DNA of 6,898 nt from Actinomycetes bacterium. Lineage in GTDB: Bacteria; Actinomycetota; Actinomycetes; Propionibacteriales; Propionibacteriaceae. Position numbers and translations under genes: made by a program. Every line of letters begins with the position of its first letter. Within the stretch, counting starts at the first letter, position 1. The stretch lies in assembly GCA_023393755.1 (NCBI GenBank), contig JAEXCA010000121.1:1-6898 (forward strand), written 5' to 3'. The notes below the pieces were generated by a model, which searched no databases, was not told where the DNA came from, and worked only from the letters and a program-made list of their open reading frames with translations. Below are positions 1-5,033 of the stretch, in pieces.

Positions 1-146
1 GTCAGGCTCCCGGCGGTGGGTGAGGACAACCGACTCCCCGGAGCGAATCGCTGCTCCGGGGAGTCGGTGGTCGGTGCGATGGTGACCTCACCGCGCAGGC
101 CGTGGGCCCTGCCGATGCGGCCGACCAGAACTCCGGTGGTGGCCAT
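1..146 (-). CDS. rimM: Ribosome maturation factor RimM, N-terminal part (runs off the window)
   Basis: RimM binds S19 in the 30S head and helps the 3' domain of 16S rRNA mature. Only the first 48 codons are present. The ATG is at 146-144 and the frame is still open at base 1. The peptide shows the classic RimM opening: VGRIGRAHGLRGEV at residues 8-21 and RFAPGSRL at 33-40, the start of the N-terminal beta-barrel domain. The gene begins 12 nt after the khpA stop, in the usual actinobacterial order rpsP-khpA-rimM (trmD and rplS expected beyond the edge). No Shine-Dalgarno sits at normal spacing; the nearest GGAGG is 18 nt from the ATG, inside khpA, so translational coupling is likely. A perfect 16-bp inverted repeat lies in codons 27-40. 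Family assignment is firm. Confidence 0.93.
   Translation of the reverse strand, partial: MATTGVLVGRIGRAHGLRGEVTIAPTTDSPEQRFAPGSRLSSPTAGSL
29..68. repeat. Perfect 16-bp inverted repeat inside rimM
   Basis: ACCGACTCCCCGGAGC (29-44) and GCTCCGGGGAGTCGGT (53-68) are perfect reverse complements around an 8-nt loop. Past one mismatch, three further pairs form (25-27 with 70-72). It falls on rimM codons 27-40, which encode the conserved TDSPEQRFAPGSRL stretch. Downstream of the stem in the mRNA there is no U-run, so it does not look like an intrinsic terminator. It may be codon choice over a conserved peptide or a real mRNA hairpin that slows translation. Confidence 0.85.
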
Positions 147-158
147 GGACGGTGACGC

Positions 159-413
159 TCAGCGCCTCCGCTGCGGACGGCGGTCGACATCGATGAAGTC
201 GATGCGGACCTGCTCCCGCCCGGCGAGCGCACCGATCACGGTGCGCAGCGCACTGGCGGTGCGCCCCTGCCGACCGATCACCTTGCCGATGTCCTCGGGG
301 TTGACCCGCACCTCGAAGGTGCGGATCCGGCCCCGTTCGGATTCGCGCACCCGGACGTCGTCCGGGTGCGGCACGAGCCCGCGGACCAGGTGCTCCAGCG
401 CGTCGGCCAGCAT
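159..413 (-). CDS. khpA: KhpA-type KH-domain RNA-binding protein
   Basis: An 84-residue single-KH protein of the KhpA (YlqC) family, which binds RNA and, in Gram-positive bacteria where it has been studied, works with KhpB. The opening MLADALEHLVRGLV is typical of the family. The KH core runs from about residue 30 to 76, with VNPEDIGKVIGRQG carrying the GxxG loop (G47-R48-Q49-G50) that grips RNA, followed by the helix RTASALRTVIGAL. The C-terminus is short and arginine-rich (RRPQRRR). The ATG at 413 lies one base after the rpsP stop (TGA-G-ATG), with GAGG at 423-420 six nt upstream inside rpsP, so the two are translated as a coupled pair. Position between rpsP and rimM is standard for actinobacteria. 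Length is normal and nothing is broken. Confidence 0.95.
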   Translation of the reverse strand: MLADALEHLVRGLVPHPDDVRVRESERGRIRTFEVRVNPEDIGKVIGRQGRTASALRTVIGALAGREQVRIDFIDVDRRPQRRR

Positions 414-414
414 C

Positions 415-861
415 TCAGGCCTCGTCGGCCTCGGCGGCGGCGTCGTCCGCTGCCTCGACCTCGGCCTCGGCAGCAGCGGCCTTCTTGCGCGACACCGAGA
501 TCGCGGCGGAGGCCGGCTCGTCGTCCGCCTCGGCCAGGGCGGCGTTGAACAGCGCGACCTTGTCCTTCTTCTCCGGCTGCGGGGTCACGCCGGAGGGCGC
601 CTTGTCGCCGGTGAACTTCTGCCAGTCGCCGGTGCGCTTGAACAGCGCCACGACGGCCTCGGTCGGCTGGGCGCCGACACCGAGCCAGTACTGGGCACGC
701 TCGGACTTGACCTCGATCACCGAGGGGTCGTTCTTCGGGTGGTAGAGCCCGATCTCCTCGATCGCCCGGCCGTCCCGCTTGGCGCGGGCGTCCATCACGA
801 CGATGCGGTAGTGCGGCGACCGGATCTTGCCGAGTCGCTTCAGACGAATCTTGACAGCCAC
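415..861 (-). CDS. rpsP: 30S ribosomal protein S16
   Basis: S16 is a primary assembly protein of the 30S subunit. The GTG start at 861 gives 148 residues beginning (M)AVKIRLKRLGKIRSPHYRIVV, the invariant S16 N-terminus. AGGAGA at 877-872 lies 10 nt upstream and decides this start over the longer open frame, which reaches to 990 but encodes non-conserved sequence. Residues 1-85 are the S16 fold: RDGRAIEEIGLYHP at 29-42, YWLGVGAQPTEAV at 58-70, LFKRTGDW at 73-80. Residues 86-148 are a low-complexity Ala/Glu/Asp tail with a Lys patch, as in other actinobacterial S16 proteins and absent from the about 80-residue E. coli protein. First gene of the rpsP-khpA-rimM operon, behind a structured leader. 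Confidence 0.97.
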   Translation of the reverse strand: MAVKIRLKRLGKIRSPHYRIVVMDARAKRDGRAIEEIGLYHPKNDPSVIEVKSERAQYWLGVGAQPTEAVVALFKRTGDWQKFTGDKAPSGVTPQPEKKDKVALFNAALAEADDEPASAAISVSRKKAAAAEAEVEAADDAAAEADEA

Positions 862-871
862 GTGGGTGGTT

Positions 872-877
872 TCTCCT
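872..877 (-). promoter_or_regulatory. rpsP Shine-Dalgarno
   Basis: AGGAGA on the minus strand, 10 nt before the GTG at 861. It fixes the start of rpsP, for which the open reading frame alone would suggest a start 43 codons earlier. Confidence 0.8.
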
Positions 878-888
878 GTGGGACTTGA

Positions 889-906
889 CCCGGTGACGTC
901 ACCGGG
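889..906. promoter_or_regulatory. Perfect 18-bp palindrome in the rpsP leader
   Basis: CCCGGTGACGTCACCGGG reads identically on both strands. It lies 11 bp upstream of the rpsP Shine-Dalgarno. As RNA it can fold to a 7-bp stem closing an ACGU tetraloop; as DNA it has the symmetry of a dimeric operator with a TGACGTCA core. A second stem, GGCCGG (905-910) with CCGGCC (920-925), overlaps it by two bases, so the two RNA folds exclude each other at the edge. No protein or ligand can be named from the sequence. Confidence 0.6.
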
Positions 907-1013
907 CCGGACGGGTGGACCGGCCTTGTCGCTGTGGGGCAGCGTCCGGCTGGTCCGGGTGGATCCGCGTCGCCTGCGTTGAGAGGGCACCGACGAGCAC
1001 AGATGCAGCGATC

Positions 1014-1022
1014 ATTGTGCCA
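1014..1022 (-). promoter_or_regulatory. Candidate extended -10 promoter for the rpsP operon
   Basis: The minus strand reads TGGCACAAT at 1022-1014, a TGn followed by CACAAT (4 of 6 to TATAAT). No good TTGACA-like -35 lies 16-19 bp upstream (TTCGCT at 19 bp is the best), which fits an extended -10 promoter. A ribosomal operon downstream of an unrelated regulator gene needs its own promoter, and this is the most convincing -10 in the gap. Confidence 0.4.
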
Positions 1023-1029
1023 GAGCAGA

Positions 1030-1054
1030 CCGGCCGGAAGCGAACCGGAGCCGG
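1030..1054 (-). terminator. Possible terminator hairpin after the winged-helix regulator gene
   Basis: Directly after the regulator stop codon (1058-1056) the minus strand can fold CCGG-ct-CCGG, a 7-nt loop, then CCGGCCGG: an 8-bp GC stem with a 2-nt bulge. No U-tract follows, as is common for actinobacterial hairpin terminators, so support is only the position and the stem. Confidence 0.35.
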
Positions 1055-1055
1055 A

Positions 1056-1355
1056 TCACAGCTCGGCGATCGCCTGGAGGGCGGCCAGATGCCTGGCCCA
1101 CTGCGCCCTTCCCTCGGCGGTGAGGCTCAGCCAGGTGCGCGGCCGCTTGCCCACATAACCCTTCTTGATCGCCACGATGCCGAGCTCCTCCAGTTGGGCA
1201 GCCTGGCGGCTCAACACCGAGTCGCTGACCTGCAGTTGGTCGCGCACCGTGGCGAAGTCGGCGCTCTCGGTGGCGTTCAGCGCCGCCACCAGGGAGAACC
1301 GCACCGGATGGGTCAGCGCGTCCAGCAGTTGATGGCGGGGATGCTCGTCGGTCAC
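1056..1355 (-). CDS. Winged-helix transcriptional regulator (HTH_34 / MarR-ArsR-like), probable autoregulator
   Basis: A 99-residue protein that is almost entirely one winged-helix domain. HQLLDALTHPVRFSLVAAL (9-26) is the first helix pair. SADFATVRDQLQVSDSVLSR (31-50) gives the helix-turn-helix, with recognition helix about 44-57. GIVAIKKGYVGKRPRTWLSLT (59-79) is the basic wing, and GRAQWARHLAALQAI is the closing helix. The KGYVGKRPRTW wing and absence of cysteines near the HTH fit the HTH_34 family and not metal-sensing ArsR proteins. GTG at 1355 is preceded by GGAGG at 1367-1363 (7-nt gap) and overlaps the upstream stop by 4 bases (GTGA). Last gene of the three-gene cassette. The AAGTACTT pair over the cassette promoter is a plausible operator; the effector is unknown. 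Confidence 0.88.
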   Translation of the reverse strand: MTDEHPRHQLLDALTHPVRFSLVAALNATESADFATVRDQLQVSDSVLSRQAAQLEELGIVAIKKGYVGKRPRTWLSLTAEGRAQWARHLAALQAIAEL

Positions 1356-1774
1356 TGCCGGGCCTCCAGCCAGGCGCCGAGCAGGGTGACCAGCATCAGC
1401 AGCCCACTCACCACAGCGACGAACCAGACCTGGCCGGGGAACCACCAGTAGATCCCGCACACCCCGACCACCCAAAGGACGGCCCACCCGGCCATGGTGC
1501 TGATCCAGCGGCGACCGAAGCCACGCTTCACCGCGCGGGCGAAGTAGCCGACGAAGCCGAAGACCGCGCCCGTCCAGCCGAAGAACAGCAGCAGCGGCAG
1601 CGCCACCAGTTCGTCGGGGACGTGGGCCAGCGCCACCAGGGTCAGCGCGGAGGCACCGCCCAGACCGAGCAGGCCGGCGAGCTGCGGCCAACTCGCCCCC
1701 GCCCGCGTGGTGGACGAGGTGCGGGCGGCCTGCTCGAGCAGCTCGCGGGCTTCCTCGGGGGTCGGGCCGCTCAT
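1352..1774 (-). CDS. Four-TM integral membrane protein of unknown function
   Basis: 140 residues with a hydrophilic acidic N-terminus (PTPEEARELLEQAARTSS, likely a short helix) and four hydrophobic segments at about 32-52, 56-79, 91-111 and 115-136. A basic loop, AVKRGFGRRW (81-90), separates TM2 and TM3 and by the positive-inside rule should face the cytoplasm. TM3 is rich in Trp and aromatic residues (GIYWWFPGQVWF). I recognise no family and see no catalytic motif. The ATG at 1774 shares its A with the TGA of the gene before it, and the TGA at 1354-1352 overlaps the regulator's GTG, so all three products are translationally coupled. The open frame upstream of 1774 is only the antiphase reading of the preceding gene. 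A complex with the 73-aa protein is inferred from the overlap. Confidence 0.82.
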   Translation of the reverse strand: MSGPTPEEARELLEQAARTSSTTRAGASWPQLAGLLGLGGASALTLVALAHVPDELVALPLLLFFGWTGAVFGFVGYFARAVKRGFGRRWISTMAGWAVLWVVGVCGIYWWFPGQVWFVAVVSGLLMLVTLLGAWLEARQ

Positions 1775-1995
1775 CACTGGGCCAGCTTCCGGCGCTGTGC
1801 CAGCAGGCCGGCATAGGTGGCGGACCAGACCGCCCCCAGCACCGCGGCGGTGGTCGAGGCGACCAGCATCAACAGCGCGCTGCCGCTGATCGCCCCCATG
1901 CAGAACAACGCGATCATGCAGCTGAAGCCGGACACCGGCCCGACCCAGAGCCACCGCAGGCTTCGGTCGATCCGCTCAATCTTCTCCGCACTCAT
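1774..1995 (-). CDS. Small two-TM membrane protein of unknown function
   Basis: 73 residues, first gene of the cassette. The basic/acidic N-terminus (SAEKIERIDRSLRW) leads into hydrophobic segments at about 14-36 (with Cys26 and Cys32) and 39-64, and the protein ends in the basic tail RRKLAQ. Both ends carry positive charge, suggesting both face the cytoplasm. AGAGGAG at 2008-2002, 6 nt before the ATG, is a strong ribosome-binding site and supports the start. I recognise no family. Coupling with the four-TM protein (stop and start share base 1774) and the regulator suggests a single membrane function under its own regulator, but the substrate or signal cannot be read from the sequence. Confidence 0.78.
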   Translation of the reverse strand: MSAEKIERIDRSLRWLWVGPVSGFSCMIALFCMGAISGSALLMLVASTTAAVLGAVWSATYAGLLAQRRKLAQ

Positions 1996-2032
1996 GGCCA
2001 GCTCCTCTACTACGGGATGAACAACTACTCAT

Positions 2033-2061
2033 ACCGTAGCAAGTACTTTCCAATCTTACAA
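2033..2061 (-). promoter_or_regulatory. Promoter of the regulator/membrane-protein cassette
   Basis: On the minus strand TTGTAA (2061-2056) and TACGGT (2038-2033) are separated by exactly 17 bp, a good -35/-10 pair, 37 bp before the first ATG of the cassette. This is the AT-richest stretch of the window. Both AAGTACTT palindromes overlap it: one covers the upstream edge of the -35, the other fills the spacer, which is where a repressor would block RNA polymerase. Confidence 0.55.
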
Positions 2062-2069
2062 GTACTTTC
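2040..2069. repeat. Two CAAGTACTTTC repeats, 19 bp apart: likely operator
   Basis: CAAGTACTTTC occurs at 2040-2050 and again at 2059-2069. Each contains the perfect 8-bp palindrome AAGTACTT (2041-2048 and 2060-2067). The 19-bp period is just under two helical turns, so both palindromes face nearly the same side of the DNA. The pair overlaps the cassette promoter, and the cassette encodes a winged-helix protein, which bind as dimers to such short palindromes. I see no third copy in the window. Binding by the 1056-1355 product is inferred. Confidence 0.6.
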
Positions 2070-2092
2070 TGTTGGCCCGCTCAGCCCAGCCC

Positions 2093-3676
<1,584 letters not shown>

Positions 3677-3692
3677 AGCGGAAGGTCCTCAC

Positions 3693-3710
3693 GCTCGGGG
3701 ATACCCGAGC
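3693..3710. promoter_or_regulatory. 18-bp inverted repeat just upstream of ffh
   Basis: GCTCGGG (3693-3699) and CCCGAGC (3704-3710) are perfect complements around GATA. The repeat ends two bases before the ffh Shine-Dalgarno (3690-3686). Measured from the TAGGAT -10 candidate, the transcription start would fall inside it, so it is better placed as a DNA operator than as an mRNA hairpin, unless transcription begins further upstream. Confidence 0.5.
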
Positions 3711-3711
3711 A

Positions 3712-3717
3712 ATCCTA
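3712..3717 (-). promoter_or_regulatory. Candidate -10 element of the ffh promoter
   Basis: TAGGAT on the minus strand (TAnnnT, 4 of 6 to consensus), 35 bp upstream of the ffh GTG. The hexamers 16-18 bp upstream do not resemble TTGACA, so only the -10 is supported. The repeat pair between this site and ftsY may separate the two transcripts. Confidence 0.35.
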
Positions 3718-3736
3718 CCGTTCCGGCACGGCCGAT

Positions 3737-3772
3737 CCCTGAGGTCGCTCCGCAGGAGCGAGCCTCGAAGGG
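3737..3772 (+). repeat. REP-like 36-bp palindromic element, copy A
   Basis: Read on the plus strand it has the blocks CCCT GAGG TCGCTCC GCA GGAGCGA G CCTC GA AGGG: three nested stems (4, 4 and 7 bp) with a 3-nt loop, a 1-nt and a 2-nt bulge. Copy C (4989-5024, opposite strand) has the same block lengths with different, compensating bases. Copies A and B face each other with 8 bp between them, like paired REP units. The outer bases (CCCTGAG and CGAAGGG) resemble a short repeat that, from memory, is common in actinobacterial intergenic DNA. It lies downstream of ftsY and may also act as its terminator. Confidence 0.75.
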
Positions 3773-3780
3773 TCGGACCA

Positions 3781-3814
3781 GGCTTCGAGACGCCGCCTTC
3801 GGCGGACCTCGGCC
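3781..3814 (-). repeat. REP-like palindromic element, copy B (inverted relative to A)
   Basis: On the minus strand it reads GGCC GAGG TCCGCC GAA GGCGGC G TCTC GA AGCC, the same block order as copies A and C with one pair fewer in the inner stem and with outer ends that no longer pair. It starts 10 nt after the ftsY stop codon (3827-3825), so it is also a candidate ftsY terminator hairpin. No U-run follows. Confidence 0.65.
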
Positions 3815-3824
3815 ATCGTCCGGC

Positions 3825-4970
3825 TCAGTTCTCCGACAGCAGCGCGTCCACGAAGGCTTCGGGCTCGAACGGGGCCAGGTCGTCGGCGCCCTCCCCCAGG
3901 CCGATCAGCTTGACCGGCACGCCGAGCTCGCGCTGCACCTGGACGACGATGCCGCCCTTCGCCGAGCCGTCCAGCTTGGAGAGCACGATGCCGGTGACGT
4001 CGACCACCTCGCCGAACACCCGGGCCTGGGTGAGGCCGTTCTGGCCGGTGGTGGCGTCGATCACCAGCAGCACCTCGGTGACCGGCAGCTTGCGTTCCAC
4101 CACCCGCTTGATCTTGCCCAGCTCGTCCATCAGGCCGGTCTTGGTGTGCAGCCGGCCGGCGGTGTCGATCACCACCACGTCCAACTCGTCCTCAATGCCC
4201 TTCGCCACCGCGTCGAAGGCCACCGAGGCCGGGTCGCCCCCCTCGGGCCCACGGACGGTGGGGACGCCGACCCGGGCGCCCCAGGTCTCCAGCTGGTCGG
4301 CCGCGGCGGCGCGGAAGGTGTCCGCGGCGCCCAGCACCACGCTGTTGCCCTCGGCGACCAGGACGCGGGCCAGCTTGCCGATGGTGGTGGTCTTGCCGGT
4401 GCCGTTCACCCCGACCACCAGGACGACCCCGGGCCGGCCATCGGCACCGGTCACCCGCAGGGTGCGATCCAGGCTGGGGTCGACCAGCTTGACCAGTTCG
4501 GTGCGCAGCACCTGCCTGGCCTTCACCGGATCGGAGACGCCGTCGATCGACAGTTCCCGGCGCAGCGCCTCGATCAGTTCGGTGGTCGGGCCGACGCCGA
4601 GGTCGGCGGTGATCAGGGTGGCCTCCAGGTCCTCCCAGGCCTCGGTGTCCAGCCTGTCGGCCGAGAGCAGGCCGAGCAGGCCGCGGGCGAACGGGTTGGT
4701 GCTGGCCGAGAGCCGTCGCCGCAACCTGGCCATCCGGGAGCCGGCGGCCTCCGGCACGTCCAGCGCCGCGGGTGACGGCGCGGTGGGCTGGTCGGGTTCC
4801 GCCTCGGCCGGCCCGGGCTCTGGCTCGGCAGCCGGCTCCAGCTCGGCCGCCTCGGGGGTGCTGGTGAGGGCGGCCTGCCGGTTGCTCCGCACGATGACCA
4901 CGGCGGCGACGATGAGCGCCGCCGCCACGCCGGCCATGACCAGCCAGAAGATGTTGTCCACGGCCGCCAT
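3825..4970 (-). CDS. ftsY: SRP receptor GTPase FtsY, membrane-anchored form
   Basis: FtsY docks SRP-ribosome complexes at the membrane and activates GTP hydrolysis jointly with Ffh. Of 381 residues, 7-27 form a hydrophobic segment followed by basic residues, an N-terminal membrane anchor typical of actinobacteria. Residues 35-78 are a Pro/Glu/Ala linker, replacing the long acidic A domain of E. coli FtsY. The NG domain fills 79-381: GVNGTGKT 187-194, DTFRAAA 217-223, DTAGR 269-273, SKLDGSAKGG 331-340, GLGEG 357-361. All active-site residues are present, including D217, the counterpart of the Asp missing from the neighbouring Ffh. ATG at 4970 follows an in-frame TGA and lacks a clear Shine-Dalgarno. 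Its partner ffh lies 148 bp downstream on the same strand. Confidence 0.97.
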   Translation of the reverse strand: MAAVDNIFWLVMAGVAAALIVAAVVIVRSNRQAALTSTPEAAELEPAAEPEPGPAEAEPDQPTAPSPAALDVPEAAGSRMARLRRRLSASTNPFARGLLGLLSADRLDTEAWEDLEATLITADLGVGPTTELIEALRRELSIDGVSDPVKARQVLRTELVKLVDPSLDRTLRVTGADGRPGVVLVVGVNGTGKTTTIGKLARVLVAEGNSVVLGAADTFRAAAADQLETWGARVGVPTVRGPEGGDPASVAFDAVAKGIEDELDVVVIDTAGRLHTKTGLMDELGKIKRVVERKLPVTEVLLVIDATTGQNGLTQARVFGEVVDVTGIVLSKLDGSAKGGIVVQVQRELGVPVKLIGLGEGADDLAPFEPEAFVDALLSEN

Positions 4971-4988
4971 GCTACGGGGTCGGCTCGG

Positions 4989-5024
4989 CCCTTCGAGACT
5001 CCGGGCCGCGCTCGGACCTCAGGG
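4989..5024 (-). repeat. REP-like 36-bp palindromic element, copy C
   Basis: On the minus strand: CCCT GAGG TCCGAGC GCG GCCCGGA G TCTC GA AGGG. Block lengths match copy A exactly, while the inner 7-bp stem differs in sequence yet still pairs (one A-C mismatch; one G-T in the middle stem). It lies 9 nt after the stop codon of the beta-propeller gene, with no U-run, and 18 nt before the ftsY ATG. It may therefore end the upstream transcript or lie in the ftsY leader. Confidence 0.75.
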
Positions 5025-5033
5025 AATCGACGG

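Larger units (their letters stand above)
862..1013 (-). promoter_or_regulatory. Long GC-rich structured 5' leader of rpsP
   Basis: If transcription starts just after the -10 candidate at 1019-1014, the rpsP mRNA has a leader of about 145 nt without an ORF I can support. It holds at least three possible stems in order towards the gene: CGCTG/CAGCG (930-944, 5-nt loop), GGCCGG/CCGGCC (905-925, 9-nt loop) and the 18-bp palindrome (889-906). Long leaders on ribosomal-protein operons often serve autoregulation; that role here is inference, and I recognise no described leader family. Confidence 0.4.

Noticed and set aside
16..888. Plus-strand open frame opposite rimM, khpA and rpsP
   Set aside because: Antisense to three well-identified genes. 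No ribosome-binding site or family likeness.
1056..1355. Metal-sensing ArsR or redox MarR identity for the regulator
   Set aside because: The protein has no cysteine and no metal-binding His/Asp cluster typical of ArsR sensors, so only a general winged-helix (HTH_34-like) call is supported.
1352..1954. Longer reading of the four-TM gene, with 60 extra N-terminal residues
   Set aside because: The extension is the alternate frame of the 73-aa gene, which has a strong ribosome-binding site and proper membrane segments. The ATG at 1774 overlapping its stop is the better start.
2070..2092. Intrinsic terminator after ffh
   Set aside because: The 23 bp after the ffh stop, before the operator repeats, form no convincing stem and have no U-tract. 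Where ffh transcription ends is not visible.
3741..3810. Cloverleaf-like fold resembling a tRNA or small RNA
   Set aside because: GAGGTC/GACCTC can close three hairpins, but there is no T-loop (GTTCRA), anticodon loop geometry or CCA end. The arms are explained by two palindromic repeat copies in opposite orientation.
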